From positions 1,364,001 to 1,428,000 of the forward strand of contig NZ_AP022608.1 in assembly GCF_010728925.1 (NCBI RefSeq): DNA of 64,000 nt, given 5' to 3'. Below, in pieces: positions 27,804-38,459 of the stretch (positions within the stretch are counted from its first letter, which is position 1; each line of letters opens with the position of its first letter). A program made the position numbers and the translations under genes. Under the pieces are notes generated by a model. That model was not told the origin of the DNA. It was given only the letters and a program-made list of their open reading frames with translations, and ran no database searches. The stretch comes from Mycolicibacterium gadium. GTDB lineage: Bacteria; Actinomycetota; Actinomycetes; Mycobacteriales; Mycobacteriaceae.

Positions 27804-30800
27804 ATGTCCACTGATACTCGTGAAGAGCGCCTCGCGCGACGCATCGCAGACCTCACCGCGACCGACCCCCAGTTCGCCGCGGCCAAACCCGATCCGGCCG
27901 TCAGCCGGGCGATCGAAGATCCCGGGCTGTCGCTGGATGCCGTCGTGCGCACCGTGCTTACGGCCTACGCCGACCGTCCCGCCCTCGGGGAGCGCGCCGT
28001 CGACTACGTCGAAGACCGTCGAGGTCGCACCTCCGCCACGCTTCTGCCCCACTACAACACCATCACGTATCGCGAACTGGACGACCGCATCGGCTCGTTG
28101 ACCAGGGCGCTGACCGATGTGCACCCCGGTGACCGCGTGGCGATCCTAGGATTCGGCAGCATCGACTACACGGTCATCGACGTCGCGACCATTCCGTTGG
28201 GCGCCGTCGCGGTGCCGCTTCAGACAAGTGCCCCGCTGACGGCACTGCGACCCATCGTCACCGAGACCGAGCCTGCCGTCATCGCGTCGAGCATCGACTA
28301 CGTCGACGACGCAGCCGAACTCGTCCTGTCCGGCCATGCGCCGTCCACCCTCGTTGTCTTCGACTACGACCCAGCGATCACCGACCACCGCGAGGCGTAC
28401 GACGCCGTGCGCGCACGGCTCGCCGAAGCCGAGAGCACCGTCGCGGTGGAGACCTTGCAGGATGCGTTGGAGCGCGGAAAAACGTTGCCCGCCAGGCCTG
28501 AGGCCCATCGTGACACCGACGATATGGCGCTTCTGATCTACACGTCCGGCAGCACCGGTGCGCCCAAGGGCGCCATCTACACCCGTGAGATGACCGGAAA
28601 ATTGTGGCGTCCGGCGAGCTGGGGTTGGGCCGACAGCGTCGAACCGTCGATCGTGCTGAGCTTCATGCCGATGAGCCATGTCATGGGTCGATCGGGTCTC
28701 TTCGGTGCGCTATCCCACGGCGGCACAGGCTACTTCGCGGCCAAGAGCGACCTGTCGACCTTCCTCGAAGACCTCGCCCTGGTGCGGCCCACGCACCTGT
28801 CTTTCGTGCCTCGCGTCTGGGACATGTTGTCCGCCGAGGTGCACAGCCGGGTCGATCGTCGTGCCGCCGAGGCCACCGACACGAAATCGGACGCGGAGTT
28901 CATCGACGAAGTGCGGACGCAGATGATCGGCAATCGTTATCTCACCGCGGTTACCGGATCGGCTCCCACGTCGTCGGATCTGAAGATGTGGGTCGAGTCG
29001 TTCCTGGACCTCGAACTGCTTGACGGCTACGGCTCGACCGAGGCCGGCGGGGTCTTCCTCGACGGCAAAGTGCAGCGTCCGCCGGTCATCGATTACAAGC
29101 TGGTGGATGTGCCGGACCTCGGCTATTTCAGTACCGATCGTCCTTATCCCCGAGGCGAACTGCTGATCAAGACCGTCAACATGTTTCCCGGGTACTACAG
29201 GCGTCCCGAAGTCACCGCCGAGGTGTTCGACGAGGAGGGCTTCTACCGGACCGGCGACGTCGTGGCCGAACTCGGGCCTGATCGATTGCAGTACGTCGAT
29301 CGGCGCAACTTCGTGCTCAAGCTGTCTCAAGGCGAGTTCGTCACCGCCTCCAAGCTGGAAGCGGTCTTCGAAACCAGCCCGCTGGTGCGGCAGATCTACA
29401 TCTACGGCAACAGCGCCCGGTCCTACTTGTTGGCCGTGATCGTGCCCACGCCCGAGGCGTTGTCCCAGCACGACACGTCCGAACTGCGCGCACTGATCGG
29501 CGAGTCGCTGGCTGATGTCGCCAAGGCGGAGGATCTCCAGTCGTTCGAGGTGCCGCGCGACTTCATCTTGGAGACAACGGCGTTCACGCTCGAGAATGGT
29601 CTGCTGACCGGCATCCGCAAGCTGGCACGACCCAAGCTGAAGGAGATTTACGGCCCCCAGCTGGAGGGACTGTACGAGGATCTTGCTCAGGGTCAGGCGG
29701 CCGAGCTGCGCGAGCTGCGGCAGGGTGGCGCGACTCGCCCGGTGATCGAGACGGTCACCCGGGCGGCCGCCGCGCTGTTGGGTAGCGCGGCGGCGGACTT
29801 GTCACCCGATGCGCACTTCACCGATCTGGGCGGGGATTCGTTGTCGGCATTGACGTTTGCGAACCTGCTACATGACATCTTCTTTGTCGAGGTTCCGGTG
29901 GGCGTGATCGTCAGCCCCGCCAACGACCTTGGGGCGCTGGCCGAATACATCGAAACAGAACGCTCCGGTAGCACCCGCCCGACGTTCGCGTCCGTCCACG
30001 GTCGCGCAGCCACGGAGATCCATGCCCGCGATCTGACGCTGGGCAAGTTCCTCGATGCCCACACGCTGGCGAACGCACCTGCACTGCCCTACCCGAGCCA
30101 GGAGGTGCGCACCGTGTTGCTGACGGGCGCGACCGGTTTCCTCGGCCGCTATCTCGCCCTGGACTGGCTGGAACGGATGAGCCTCGTCGGCGGCAAGGTG
30201 ATCAGCCTGGTGCGCGCCAAGGACGACGCCACGGCGCGGCAGCGCCTGGACGAAACCTTCGACAGCGGCGATCCCGCCCTGCTCGATCACTACCGGCGTT
30301 TGGCTGCAGGGCATTTGGAGGTGCTCGCGGGCGACAAAGGCGAACCCGGTCTAGGGCTCGACGAAACGACCTGGCAGCGGCTGGCCGACACCGTCGACCT
30401 GATCGTGGATCCGGCCGCACTGGTCAACCACGTCCTGCCCTACGACCAGTTGTTCGGTCCCAACGTCGTCGGCACCGCGGAGCTGATCCGGCTGGCGCTG
30501 ACCTCGAAGTTGAAGCCGTTCGTCTACCTGTCGACCGTCGGTGTCGGCGATCAGATCGAGCCGTCGGCATTCGTCGAGGACGCCGACGTGCGCCAGATCA
30601 GCGCGACGCGCGTGGTCAACGACAGCTACGCCAACGGTTACGGAAACAGCAAGTGGGCGGGTGAGGTGCTGCTGCGCGAAGCTCACGATCTGAGCGGTCT
30701 GCCGGTCGAGGTGTTCCGGTGCGACATGATCCTCGCGGAGCCGAAGTACGCCGGCCAGCTCAACGTGCCCGATATGTTCACCCGGCTGATGCTCAGCCTG

Positions 30801-31298
30801 GTGGCCACCGGGATCGCACCGGGTTCGTTCTACGAGCTGGACGCCGCGGGCCATCGCCAGCGAGCCCACTACGATGGTCTACCAGTCGATTTCATCGCCG
30901 ATGCGATCTCCACGCTAGGGGCACACCACAGCTACGGGTTCGAGACCTTCCACGTGATGAACCCGCACGACGACGGCCTCGGTCTCGACGAGTTCGTGGA
31001 CTGGCTGGTCGATGCCGGCTATCCGATCGACCGCGTCGCGGACTACGGAGAATGGCTGCAGCGGTTCGAGATGGGCATGCGGGGTCTACCCGACCGCCGG
31101 CGTCAGGCTTCGCTGTTGCCGTTGCTCCACAGCTACGCGCAGCCCGCCAAGCCGCTTCTCGGTTCCTTCGCGACGACCGACCGATTCCGCGCCGCGGTGC
31201 AGGACGCGAAAATCGGCCCGGACAAGGACATTCCGCACGTCACGGCCGAGATCATCGTCAAGTACGTCACCGACCTGCAGCTGTTGGGTCTGCTGTAG
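27804..31298 (+). CDS. car: Carboxylic acid reductase (adenylation-PCP-reductase)
   Basis: A 1164-residue multidomain enzyme that reduces carboxylic acids to aldehydes using ATP and NADPH, orthologous by position and layout to FadD9 (Rv2590). Adenylation domain (residues 1-650): [26 protein letters not shown] and [13 protein letters not shown]. Carrier domain: LGGDSLSAL with the phosphopantetheine serine at residue 679. Reductase domain: [19 protein letters not shown] near residue 770 and YGNSKWAGE near 945 (Tyr/Lys of short-chain dehydrogenases). It needs a phosphopantetheinyl transferase encoded elsewhere. ATG 27804 is chosen for family-like length. No promoter recognised in the 239-base leader. 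Confidence 0.93.
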   Translation: MSTDTREERLARRIADLTATDPQFAAAKPDPAVSRAIEDPGLSLDAVVRTVLTAYADRPALGERAVDYVEDRRGRTSATLLPHYNTITYRELDDRIGSLTRALTDVHPGDRVAILGFGSIDYTVIDVATIPLGAVAVPLQTSAPLTALRPIVTETEPAVIASSIDYVDDAAELVLSGHAPSTLVVFDYDPAITDHREAYDAVRARLAEAESTVAVETLQDALERGKTLPARPEAHRDTDDMALLIYTSGSTGAPKGAIYTREMTGKLWRPASWGWADSVEPSIVLSFMPMSHVMGRSGLFGALSHGGTGYFAAKSDLSTFLEDLALVRPTHLSFVPRVWDMLSAEVHSRVDRRAAEATDTKSDAEFIDEVRTQMIGNRYLTAVTGSAPTSSDLKMWVESFLDLELLDGYGSTEAGGVFLDGKVQRPPVIDYKLVDVPDLGYFSTDRPYPRGELLIKTVNMFPGYYRRPEVTAEVFDEEGFYRTGDVVAELGPDRLQYVDRRNFVLKLSQGEFVTASKLEAVFETSPLVRQIYIYGNSARSYLLAVIVPTPEALSQHDTSELRALIGESLADVAKAEDLQSFEVPRDFILETTAFTLENGLLTGIRKLARPKLKEIYGPQLEGLYEDLAQGQAAELRELRQGGATRPVIETVTRAAAALLGSAAADLSPDAHFTDLGGDSLSALTFANLLHDIFFVEVPVGVIVSPANDLGALAEYIETERSGSTRPTFASVHGRAATEIHARDLTLGKFLDAHTLANAPALPYPSQEVRTVLLTGATGFLGRYLALDWLERMSLVGGKVISLVRAKDDATARQRLDETFDSGDPALLDHYRRLAAGHLEVLAGDKGEPGLGLDETTWQRLADTVDLIVDPAALVNHVLPYDQLFGPNVVGTAELIRLALTSKLKPFVYLSTVGVGDQIEPSAFVEDADVRQISATRVVNDSYANGYGNSKWAGEVLLREAHDLSGLPVEVFRCDMILAEPKYAGQLNVPDMFTRLMLSLVATGIAPGSFYELDAAGHRQRAHYDGLPVDFIADAISTLGAHHSYGFETFHVMNPHDDGLGLDEFVDWLVDAGYPIDRVADYGEWLQRFEMGMRGLPDRRRQASLLPLLHSYAQPAKPLLGSFATTDRFRAAVQDAKIGPDKDIPHVTAEIIVKYVTDLQLLGLL

Positions 31299-31307
31299 GT
31301 AGTACGG

Positions 31308-31328
31308 CGGGCTCAAAGCGTCAGCCCG
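31308..31328. terminator. Short hairpin between convergent car and DUF1304 genes
   Basis: CGGGCT (31308-31313) pairs with AGCCCG (31323-31328) around a nine-base loop, ten bases after the car stop and reaching into the DUF1304 3' end. A short stem without a U-run; possible terminator. Confidence 0.35.
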
Positions 31329-31699
31329 ATGCTCAAGAGCACGATCGCGATCAACGGCAGGATGCCTTGCGTGATGGCAGCGCGAGCTTTGTCGGGCGAG
31401 GACACCAGCAGCACCAGCGCAGCGGCAAGCATGGAACCGGTGCCTGCAAAGATGAGCGCAAGCCCGACGTAGTTGTGACCGAGTCCGCCGATGACGATGC
31501 CCGCTAGCGTGACGATCGCCAAGAACAGGTTGTAGAAACCCTGGTTGAACGCCAGTTCCTTGGTGGCCAACGCCTCCTCCTCGGTGGTGCCGAAGGTGGC
31601 CCTGGTCCTGGCCGAGGTCCACGTCAGTGACTCCATCACCCAGATGTAGACGTGCAACAAGGCGGCCAGACCGGCGAAGAAGAGTCCCGCGAATCCCAT
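31313..31699 (-). CDS. DUF1304 membrane protein
   Basis: A 128-residue membrane protein of the DUF1304 family with four helices; the family pattern HVYIWVMESLTWTSARTRATFG appears after the first helix and NQGFYNLFLAIVTLAG in the second. Function unknown. The start is ATG 31699, 11 bases after the ruvB stop, making it the last gene of the ruv operon by spacing. Earlier in-frame codons would overlap ruvB by 150 bases and are rejected. Confidence 0.8.
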   Translation of the reverse strand: MGFAGLFFAGLAALLHVYIWVMESLTWTSARTRATFGTTEEEALATKELAFNQGFYNLFLAIVTLAGIVIGGLGHNYVGLALIFAGTGSMLAAALVLLVSSPDKARAAITQGILPLIAIVLLSIGLTL

Positions 31700-31710
31700 G
31701 TCACTGTCTC

Positions 31711-32769
31711 CTATTCGAACAGGCCCGGCTGCCCGAAACCGGTCGCTCCGGCCGGGGGTGTCATTCCGAGATGAGTCCAGGCCTGAGCGGTGGCGACGCG
31801 GCCGCGCGGCGTACGGGCGATCATGCCGGCACGCACCAAGAACGGCTCGCACACCTCCTCGACCGTAGTGGCCTCCTCCCCCACCGCGACCGCCAGTGTC
31901 GACACTCCGACGGGGCCACCACCGAAACTGCGTGTCAGCGCGGACAATACGGCGCGGTCGAGGCGGTCCAACCCCAGCTCGTCGACGTCGTAGACCGCCA
32001 GGGCGGACTTCGCGATGTCACGGGTGATGACACCGTCGGCCCGGACCTCGGCGAAGTCGCGAACCCGTCGCAACAATCGGTTGGCAATACGCGGTGTGCC
32101 GCGCGAGCGCCGCGCGACCTCGGTGGCTGCGTCGCCCTGCAGCTCGATACCGAGGATGCCGGCCGACCGCGTCAGCACCCGCTCGAGTTCCGCTGGCTCG
32201 TAGAAGTCCATGTGCGCGGTGAAGCCGAACCTGTCACGCAGGGGGCCCGTCAGGGCACCCGAGCGGGTGGTGGCGCCGACGAGCGTGAACGGGGCTACCT
32301 CGAGCGGAATGGACGTCGCGCCCGGTCCCTTCCCGACCACGACGTCGACGCGGAAGTCTTCCATCGCGAGGTACAGCATTTCTTCGGCGGGCCTGGCGAT
32401 GCGGTGGATCTCGTCGATGAACAGCACGTCGTGCTCGACGAGGTTCGACAGCATGGCCGCCAGGTCGCCCGCCCGTTCCAGCGCCGGTCCGGAGGTGACC
32501 CGCAGCGAGGTGCCGAGCTCGGCGGCGATGATCATCGCCAGCGAAGTCTTGCCCAGCCCCGGCGGGCCCGACAGCAGGATGTGATCCGGTGTGCCACCGC
32601 GGTTCTTGGCACCCTCGAGAACCAGCTGCAGTTGCTCGCGGACCCGGGGCTGACCAATGAACTCCCCGAGCGAACGCGGCCGAAGGCTGGCGTCGATATC
32701 CCCCTCGCCGACTGTCAGCGCCGGAGTGACCTCGCGGTCGTCCGATTCCTCGTCCTCGAACCGATTCAT
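31711..32769 (-). CDS. ruvB: Holliday junction branch migration ATPase RuvB
   Basis: A 352-residue AAA+ motor that drives branch migration with RuvA. Walker [12 protein letters not shown] and Walker B LFIDEIHR are clear, with [20 protein letters not shown] between them and the C-terminal winged helix near [19 protein letters not shown] 32769 overlaps the ruvA stop as ATGA. Confidence 0.97.
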   Translation of the reverse strand: MNRFEDEESDDREVTPALTVGEGDIDASLRPRSLGEFIGQPRVREQLQLVLEGAKNRGGTPDHILLSGPPGLGKTSLAMIIAAELGTSLRVTSGPALERAGDLAAMLSNLVEHDVLFIDEIHRIARPAEEMLYLAMEDFRVDVVVGKGPGATSIPLEVAPFTLVGATTRSGALTGPLRDRFGFTAHMDFYEPAELERVLTRSAGILGIELQGDAATEVARRSRGTPRIANRLLRRVRDFAEVRADGVITRDIAKSALAVYDVDELGLDRLDRAVLSALTRSFGGGPVGVSTLAVAVGEEATTVEEVCEPFLVRAGMIARTPRGRVATAQAWTHLGMTPPAGATGFGQPGLFE

Positions 32770-33353
32770 TTCTTACCCAACATCGACAGGGCCGAGCGCA
32801 ATGCCGTCGTCTGGGTGGCCTCGGGTTCATTGGCGAGCACCTTGTCGGTGGCCTCCTCGGCCTGCTTGAGCGCAAAGCCAAGGCCGACAAGCGCTTCCAC
32901 GACAGGTCCGCGCACGGTGTGGCCGTTCATCGCAACGGCCCCCGACGGCGTGACGGCGCCCATCTTGTCGCGCAGGCTCAGCGCCATCAACTCAGCGGTC
33001 TTCTTGCCGACCTTCGGGATGCGAGTGAGCGCCGTGATGTCGCCGTCGGCGATGGCGCGCCGCAGCGTGGGCCCGTCGTACATCGCCAGCGCGCCCAACG
33101 CGATGCTGGGCCCGATACCGGACACCGCGAGCAGCGTCAGAAACAGGTTGCGGGCGTCGGCGTCCGAAAAGCCGTACAGCGTCATCGAATCCTCGCGCAC
33201 GATCATCGCGGTGATGAGCCGGGCCTCGTCGCCGCGGTGCAGCGTCGCCAGCGTGGTCGGCGTCGCCATCACTTTGTAGCCGACGCCCGCGGCCTCGATG
33301 ACAACATGGTCGAGAGCGATGTCGAGGACCTCCCCGCGAACGGATGCAATCAT
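32766..33353 (-). CDS. ruvA: Holliday junction DNA-binding protein RuvA
   Basis: A 195-residue junction-binding protein that loads RuvB. Domain I starts [20 protein letters not shown], domain II has helix-hairpin-helix elements ([16 protein letters not shown] and [16 protein letters not shown]) and the C-terminal domain III ([18 protein letters not shown]) contacts RuvB. Start ATG 33353 overlaps the ruvC stop (ATGA), giving tight coupling. Confidence 0.96.
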   Translation of the reverse strand: MIASVRGEVLDIALDHVVIEAAGVGYKVMATPTTLATLHRGDEARLITAMIVREDSMTLYGFSDADARNLFLTLLAVSGIGPSIALGALAMYDGPTLRRAIADGDITALTRIPKVGKKTAELMALSLRDKMGAVTPSGAVAMNGHTVRGPVVEALVGLGFALKQAEEATDKVLANEPEATQTTALRSALSMLGKK

Positions 33354-33916
33354 CGTGCCGCCTTTGCCTTCGCCTTGATCGTGGCCTGGTACTTGCGTTT
33401 CTGCTCGGCCGCCATGGCCTCGGCCGCGGCCATCCGCGCGATCATCGGAGCCCGCCAGCAATGACAGATCGCCAATGCCAGCGCGTCGGCCGCATCGGCG
33501 GGCGTCGGTTTCGCCTGCAGGGCAAGGATTTTGGTGACCATCGTGGTGACCTGCGCTTTGTCGGCCCGACCGTTTCCGGTGACGGCGGCTTTCACCTCGC
33601 TGGGTGTGTGGAAATGCACGTCGATGTCACGCCTGGCGGCGGCAAGCGCGATGACACCGCCGGCCTGCGCCGTGCCCATCGCCGTGTTCGCGTTCTGGTT
33701 GGCGAATACTCGCTCGATCGCGATGACGTCGGGCCGGTGGGTGTCCATCCAGTACTCGACGGTGTCGCTGATGGTGAGCAACCGACGATGCAGCGGCTCG
33801 TCGGACGGAGTGCGGACCACGTCGACGTCCAGCGCGATGACCCGACGACCGGTGCCGCCCTCGATGACGGACAGCCCGCACCGCGTCAACCCAGGGTCGA
33901 CACCCATCACCCGCAC
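33350..33916 (-). CDS. ruvC: Holliday junction resolvase RuvC
   Basis: A 188-residue endonuclease that resolves Holliday junctions. Acidic catalytic residues lie in [26 protein letters not shown] and [16 protein letters not shown] basic Ala/Lys-rich tail follows. GTG 33916 is the start, giving MRVMGVDPG. First gene of the ruvC-ruvA-ruvB-DUF1304 run. Confidence 0.96.
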   Translation of the reverse strand: MRVMGVDPGLTRCGLSVIEGGTGRRVIALDVDVVRTPSDEPLHRRLLTISDTVEYWMDTHRPDVIAIERVFANQNANTAMGTAQAGGVIALAAARRDIDVHFHTPSEVKAAVTGNGRADKAQVTTMVTKILALQAKPTPADAADALALAICHCWRAPMIARMAAAEAMAAEQKRKYQATIKAKAKAAR

Positions 33917-33998
33917 GTGGCAGCTCCTTGCCTGTGAACACCTGTTCGAAGGAGCTTAACTCCGGCAGCGGACACCTCAGGGGCTCGACACGCCCCAT

Positions 33999-34019
33999 CA
34001 CCGGGCGGACCGCCCGGTG
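33999..34019. terminator. GC-rich hairpin before ruvC
   Basis: CACCGGGCGG (33999-34008) and CCGCCCGGTG (34010-34019) are perfect inverted copies; in practice eight pairs with a five-base loop. It lies between the small membrane protein (stop at 34048, reverse strand) and ruvC, so it could end the upstream transcript. No U-run. Confidence 0.5.
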
Positions 34020-34047
34020 CGGCGGCGAATCGACGCGTTTCTCACGG

Positions 34048-34356
34048 CTAGATCACCATGTGCCCTGAACGTCCGCCGGAAGCGACCTCGCGTGCGATCT
34101 CGTTGACGCGGCGCTTGGATCCGTTCCATCCGCGTACGAGCTCTCGGCCCACCTGATGGCCGTTGCGTTCGACGGTGATCACCCACCTCACACCGCAGAA
34201 TTTGGCCAGTAGCCAGAAGGGCCACAGCAGCGCGAACACAATGCCGATGACCACCTCGAACAGGCCGAATGAGAGGTCAAGCGCGTCGCCTGGGAACGGC
34301 CACAGCCGCCGGTTGATCGACCAGACGGTGCCGTTGGGATCTGTGAGAACTGCCAC
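34048..34356 (-). CDS. Small membrane protein, unknown function
   Basis: A 102-residue protein with one long hydrophobic stretch (about residues 28-58, LSFGLFEVVIGIVFALLWPFWLLAKF) preceded by an N-terminal VLTDPNGTVWSINRRLWPFP and followed by a basic soluble tail (VERNGHQVGRELVRGWNGSKRRVNEIAREV). I do not recognise the family. It is divergent from the mechanosensitive channel gene. Confidence 0.65.
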   Translation of the reverse strand: MAVLTDPNGTVWSINRRLWPFPGDALDLSFGLFEVVIGIVFALLWPFWLLAKFCGVRWVITVERNGHQVGRELVRGWNGSKRRVNEIAREVASGGRSGHMVI

Positions 34357-34497
34357 GAACAGTTATTTTGCGTGGCGGACCGGGCATTCCGCGCGATTGA
34401 AGCCGTTTGTCGCGACGCGGCGATGTGACTAGTCCTGCAACCGTCGCTAGCGTCGCGAGAGAACCGTCCCCCAATCCGTGGAGCTGATTTCACACAT

Positions 34498-35724
34498 ATG
34501 CCCGACGACCAGAAACTGGAGACCGCGACAAATCTCGCCATGACGTTGGCGTGGGCGGCAGGTGCCGTGGCCGCCGTCTACGTGGTCGGGGTGATCCTCA
34601 CCTGGCTGCTGACGCGGGCCAGCCGTCGCAGCGCCCTTCTCAGAGACATCGAGGTGCTCACTCGTCTCCCGGCGCGCGCCGCGCTCATGGTCCTCGCCGC
34701 GGCGATCGCGGTGCGACGCACATCGGACCCCGCCGACTCGTGGCGCGGATGGGTGGACCACACCCTGCTGATCCTATTGATCGTCAGCCTCACCTGGCTG
34801 GTCGTCGGCCTGGTGCGGGTCGCAGAACGGCGCATGATCGCCCGTTACGGCGGCGGCGGCGAGGAGATCTCCGACGCCGACCGCCGGTGGCGACGCGTCC
34901 GCACCCAGGTGACGGTGCTGCGTCGACTCGCCATCGCCGTCGTCGTGATCCTCGGCGGCGCGGCGATCCTGATGACCTTTCCGTCGTTCTCCAACATCGG
35001 CGCCACGGTGTTCGCCTCGGCCGGCCTGCTGTCCGTGGTCGCGGGTCTCGCCGCGCAGACCTCGCTCGGCGCACTCTTTGCGGGGATGCAGATCGCGTTC
35101 TCCGGCGCCATCCGCGTCGGCGATGTGGTCCAGCTCGAGAACGGCCAATGGTGGGGCCGCATCGAGGAGATCACCCTCAGCTATGTCGTGGTGCGACTGT
35201 GGGATGAACGTCGACTCGTGCTGCCGTCCACCTACTTCACGACCGAGCCGTTCGAGAACTGGACCCGCAGCGACACCGAGATCATGGGCACAGTCGAGTT
35301 CGACGTCGACTTCTCCGTACCGTTCAACGACATGCGTGCCGAACTGGACCGCTTGCTCGCCGAGAGCGAGTTGTGGGACGGCCGTCGCGGTGTCCTCCAG
35401 GTGACCGATGCCGTCGGCGGCATGGTCCGCGTGCGCATCGTGGTCAGCGCCCCGAACGCCGGTGCACTGTTCGACCTGCGATGTGCGGTGCGCGAGGGCA
35501 TGGTCGATTGGGTGCAGCACAGGCAGGTGCGGCCGATCCAGCTCATCGAGCCGGCCGCGCCCGCCGAATCCAGGGTGCGCAGCGACGATGAGGAGGGCAC
35601 GACGCCTCGGGTGGCGTCGGGCATGTTCTCCGGCAGCCCCGAGGCCGAAGCGCGCGCCCGCGCCTTCGACGATCACGCCGACGAGTACGAGGACGACCTA
35701 GCGCGGTCCAACGGCCGCGGCTGA
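34498..35724 (+). CDS. MscS-family mechanosensitive ion channel
   Basis: A 408-residue small-conductance mechanosensitive channel homologue. Four hydrophobic segments precede the pore region VFASAGLLSVVAGLAAQTSLGALFAGMQIAF (about residues 170-200), followed by the beta domain signature IRVGDVVQLENGQWWGRIEEITLSYVVVRLWD. It would open under hypo-osmotic stress. A poorly conserved acidic C-terminal tail of about 50 residues overlaps the end of the convergent TetR gene by 27 bases. The ATG at 34498 has GGAGCTG about 14 bases upstream. Confidence 0.88.
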   Translation: MPDDQKLETATNLAMTLAWAAGAVAAVYVVGVILTWLLTRASRRSALLRDIEVLTRLPARAALMVLAAAIAVRRTSDPADSWRGWVDHTLLILLIVSLTWLVVGLVRVAERRMIARYGGGGEEISDADRRWRRVRTQVTVLRRLAIAVVVILGGAAILMTFPSFSNIGATVFASAGLLSVVAGLAAQTSLGALFAGMQIAFSGAIRVGDVVQLENGQWWGRIEEITLSYVVVRLWDERRLVLPSTYFTTEPFENWTRSDTEIMGTVEFDVDFSVPFNDMRAELDRLLAESELWDGRRGVLQVTDAVGGMVRVRIVVSAPNAGALFDLRCAVREGMVDWVQHRQVRPIQLIEPAAPAESRVRSDDEEGTTPRVASGMFSGSPEAEARARAFDDHADEYEDDLARSNGRG

Positions 35725-36303
35725 GGCCCTGGCCAGCGTCACGCCGCGGTAGTGCGGCGCCAGCGTCCGCCCCGCCGCGAGCAACGGCTCGGTACTGCGC
35801 AGCGTGCGCGCCACCACGAAGGCGCCTTCGAGGGCCCCGATGATCGCCAACGTCACGTCGCGGGCCCTCGCGCCATCGAGTCCGCGAGCGGCGAAGTACG
35901 CGGCGCCGCCCTCGATCCAGCCGCTGAACACGGACGCCGAGGTCTCGCGCAGCTCCGCCACTGTGTCGGCGACCTCGGCCGCCACGCTCGCGACCGGGCA
36001 CATATTGGCAAAGCCGGTGCTGGCCATATCCTCGGCGGCTTGTGCAAAGACGCCCTCGATCGCCTGGCCGAGGTCGTTGTACTCGTCGATGAGCGTCGGG
36101 ATGAGTAGCCCGTACGCCGCTCCCGCGTTGATCAGAGCTTCACGCGCGATCTGAACCTTGCCCCCTCGGAAGTGGTGGTACAGCGAGCCGATCGGCGCAC
36201 CCGACGCGTGGGCGATGTCTTTCATGCCCACCGCCGCGTACCCGCGGTGCCGCATCAGCTCTGCGGCGGCGGTGAGGATTGCTTCGCGCGTGGATCTTGC
36301 CAT
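35698..36303 (-). CDS. TetR-family regulator (LmrA/YxaF-like C-terminal domain)
   Basis: A 201-residue repressor. The helix-turn-helix covers about residues 8-55 (AAELMRHRGYAAVGMKDIAHASGAPIGSLYHHFRGGK), and the C-terminal part has CPVASVAAEVADTVAELRE, which resembles LmrA/YxaF regulators. It probably controls itself and the divergent hydrolase through two overlapping palindromes at 36325-36354. ATG 36303 is used instead of an earlier in-frame start. Confidence 0.87.
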   Translation of the reverse strand: MARSTREAILTAAAELMRHRGYAAVGMKDIAHASGAPIGSLYHHFRGGKVQIAREALINAGAAYGLLIPTLIDEYNDLGQAIEGVFAQAAEDMASTGFANMCPVASVAAEVADTVAELRETSASVFSGWIEGGAAYFAARGLDGARARDVTLAIIGALEGAFVVARTLRSTEPLLAAGRTLAPHYRGVTLARASAAAVGPR

Positions 36304-36324
36304 TGACGTCTCCTGCCGACACAC

Positions 36325-36354
36325 TAGAGCATACGTTCTAGAATCAACGTTCTA
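36325..36354. promoter_or_regulatory. Two overlapping palindromes, probable TetR operator
   Basis: TAGAGCATACGTTCTA (36325-36340) and TAGAATCAACGTTCTA (36339-36354) share two bases; both have TAGA and TTCTA ends and ACGTTCTA recurs as a direct repeat. They fill the space between the divergent TetR and hydrolase starts, ending 14 bases before ATG 36369. Confidence 0.65.
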
Positions 36355-36368
36355 ATCAGGGGAAAAAG

Positions 36369-37214
36369 ATGGAGCTTGTCGTTTCCGCCGGGAGCATCGA
36401 ATACCGCGAGGAAGGCGACCCGGACGGCCCGCCGGTGGTGCTGTTGCACGGTCTGCTGATGAACGACACACAGTGGGACCTCGCCCTACCGCACCTGCCG
36501 GCCGGCTACCGCTACGTGCTGCCGGTGCTGCCGATCGGCGGGCACCGCATCCCGATGCGCGAGGATGCCGACCTGACGATGCCGGGCATGGTCGACGTCG
36601 TCGCTGATTTCCTCGACGCACTGGATCTCACCGACGTCACGCTCGTGGTGTCCGACTGGGGCGGTCCGCTGTTCCTCACCGACGTCGGTCGCGACAAACG
36701 CATCGCCCGACTCGTGATCTGCCCGTCAGAGGCCTTCGACAACTTCCCTCCCGGGTTCCCCGGCAAGGTCACCTGGGTCGGCACCCGCACCACCGGGACC
36801 GTCAAGATGGCGATGCAGCAGTTGCGCATCGGCTGGCTGCGTCGCCGCTTCTTCCTCTTCGGCATGATGGCCGCCAAACGCATCCCCCAACACATCGTCG
36901 AGGCGTGGACGAATGCGGGAATCGCCGACGTGCGGATCCGCCGCGACCTGCTCAAGTACGCACGGACCAGGTTCGACAAGTCCTCGCTCGTGCGCGCGAC
37001 CAACCGGCTCGCCGACTTCTCGGGCGACGTGCTGGTGCTGTGGAGCCGCAATCGCGTGATGCCCGTCGCGCACGCCGAGGCATTGGCCGAATTGACCGGT
37101 GGCACATTGCGTTACGTCGACGACGCCAAGGTGCTCATCATGCTCGATCAGCCCGAGGAAACCGCGCGGGCAATCGGCGAGTTCCTCGAGGGCTATCCCT
37201 CGTCGTCGAGTTGA
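36369..37214 (+). CDS. Alpha/beta hydrolase with Asp nucleophile (dehalogenase/epoxide hydrolase-like)
   Basis: A 281-residue alpha/beta hydrolase. The oxyanion HG motif is [11 protein letters not shown]; the nucleophile elbow [10 protein letters not shown] puts Asp96 at the active position, as in haloalkane dehalogenases and epoxide hydrolases rather than serine esterases. The C-terminal catalytic His is not obvious in the usual HGPH-type setting ([12 protein letters not shown] occupies that region), so activity needs testing. Probably repressed by the divergent TetR protein. Its 3' end overlaps the convergent yebC gene by 22 bases. Confidence 0.78.
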   Translation: MELVVSAGSIEYREEGDPDGPPVVLLHGLLMNDTQWDLALPHLPAGYRYVLPVLPIGGHRIPMREDADLTMPGMVDVVADFLDALDLTDVTLVVSDWGGPLFLTDVGRDKRIARLVICPSEAFDNFPPGFPGKVTWVGTRTTGTVKMAMQQLRIGWLRRRFFLFGMMAAKRIPQHIVEAWTNAGIADVRIRRDLLKYARTRFDKSSLVRATNRLADFSGDVLVLWSRNRVMPVAHAEALAELTGGTLRYVDDAKVLIMLDQPEETARAIGEFLEGYPSSSS

Positions 37215-37951
37215 GCCGCGACGTCGTCGGGAATGTCCATGTTGGTGAAGACGTCCTGGACGTCGTCGCTGTCTTCGAGCGCGTCGACGAGCTTGAGCAC
37301 CTTGCGTGCGCCGTCGAGGTCGACCGGTACCGTCACCGACGGCTGGAAGCTGGCCTCCGCGGATTCGTAGTCGATACCCGCCTCCTGTAGCGCGGTACGG
37401 ACGGCGACGAGATCGGTTGGTTCGCAGATGATCTCGAAGCTGTCGTCGAGGTCGTTGATCTCCTCGGCGCCCGCTTCGAGCACCGCGGTCAACACGTCAT
37501 CCTCGGTCTGCCCGTTCTTCTCCAGGGTCACGACGCCCTTGCGAGAGAACAGATACGCCACCGAACCGGGATCGGCCATGTTGCCGCCGTTGCGGGTCAT
37601 CGCGACGCGCACCTCGCCCGCGGCGCGGTTGCGGTTGTCGGTGAGGCACTCGACCAGCACCGCGACACCGTTGGGGCCGTAGCCCTCGTAGGTGATGTTC
37701 TGGTAGTCGGCGCCACCGGCTTCTTCGCCGGCGCCGCGCTTGCGGGCGCGCTCGATGTTGTCGTTCGGGACCGACGATTTCTTCGCCTTCTGGATCGCGT
37801 CGTAGAGCGTCGGGTTCCCGGCAGGGTCACCGCCGCCGACTCGCGCGGCCACTTCGACGTTCTTGATCAGTTTTGCGAAGTTCTTGCCGCGGCGTGCGTC
37901 GATGACGGCCTTCTTGTGCTTTGTGGTCGCCCACTTGGAATGGCCGCTCAT
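37193..37951 (-). CDS. yebC: YebC/PmpR-family DNA-binding protein
   Basis: A 252-residue protein of the widely conserved YebC family, described as a transcription factor and, in recent work, as a ribosome-associated factor in some bacteria. The start [20 protein letters not shown] is diagnostic, followed by [17 protein letters not shown] and the TACO1-type domains. ATG 37951 is chosen for the SGHSKW start. It is the Rv2603c equivalent, but the pdxT-tesB-pdxS genes that lie next to it in M. tuberculosis are about 5.7 kb away here. Confidence 0.93.
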   Translation of the reverse strand: MSGHSKWATTKHKKAVIDARRGKNFAKLIKNVEVAARVGGGDPAGNPTLYDAIQKAKKSSVPNDNIERARKRGAGEEAGGADYQNITYEGYGPNGVAVLVECLTDNRNRAAGEVRVAMTRNGGNMADPGSVAYLFSRKGVVTLEKNGQTEDDVLTAVLEAGAEEINDLDDSFEIICEPTDLVAVRTALQEAGIDYESAEASFQPSVTVPVDLDGARKVLKLVDALEDSDDVQDVFTNMDIPDDVAAQLDDEG

Positions 37952-38020
37952 GCGTGTACTACTCACTTCCTGAAGTCGTGCTCAAGCTTCGACCGACGAG
38001 TCTACGTGGACATTTGCCCG

Positions 38021-38458
38021 CTACCGAACCGCGTCGAGCGGCGTCAGCGCGACGATGCGATAGCCGATGCCGGCGGGCCAGCCGATGTTGGCCTGCACCG
38101 CCAGCTGAATCCACGTCGGCGTCCCCGAGGGATCGTCGACGAAAGTCGCGGCCGCGTCGACGATGGCGCTCGAGTCACCTCCGGAGGCGCGAAGCGTGAC
38201 CGAGGCGCTGAGCACCGCGCCGCCGAGCTGGCCGCGGTCGTACGGCAGGCTGTCCGGCACGAAGAACGCCGTCTCGAACGAGGTACGGCGGAAGCCCCGG
38301 GGCGCGTTCGGAGATCGCTGCAGCGTCAGCCCCGAAATAATCGGCTTGCCGTCGAACCACGCGGTGCCGACGTACTCGGTGCGGCGCGCGTCGCCGCCAG
38401 CGGGCAGGCGCACGATCGTGTCGATCCTGGGCTGCGGCTCGAGTTCGACCATCGTCAT
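38021..38458 (-). CDS. Hypothetical protein coupled to a TetR gene
   Basis: A 145-residue soluble protein I do not recognise. It has no signal peptide or membrane helix and is rich in beta-type segments: TAWFDGKPIISGLTLQRSP, SFETAFFVPDSLPYDRGQL and AVLSASVTLRASGG. ATG 38458 follows the TetR stop after one base, so it is translated with it and lies downstream in the same transcript. It may be a ligand-binding partner or target of the regulator; that is conjecture. Confidence 0.6.
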   Translation of the reverse strand: MTMVELEPQPRIDTIVRLPAGGDARRTEYVGTAWFDGKPIISGLTLQRSPNAPRGFRRTSFETAFFVPDSLPYDRGQLGGAVLSASVTLRASGGDSSAIVDAAATFVDDPSGTPTWIQLAVQANIGWPAGIGYRIVALTPLDAVR

Positions 38459-38459
38459 G

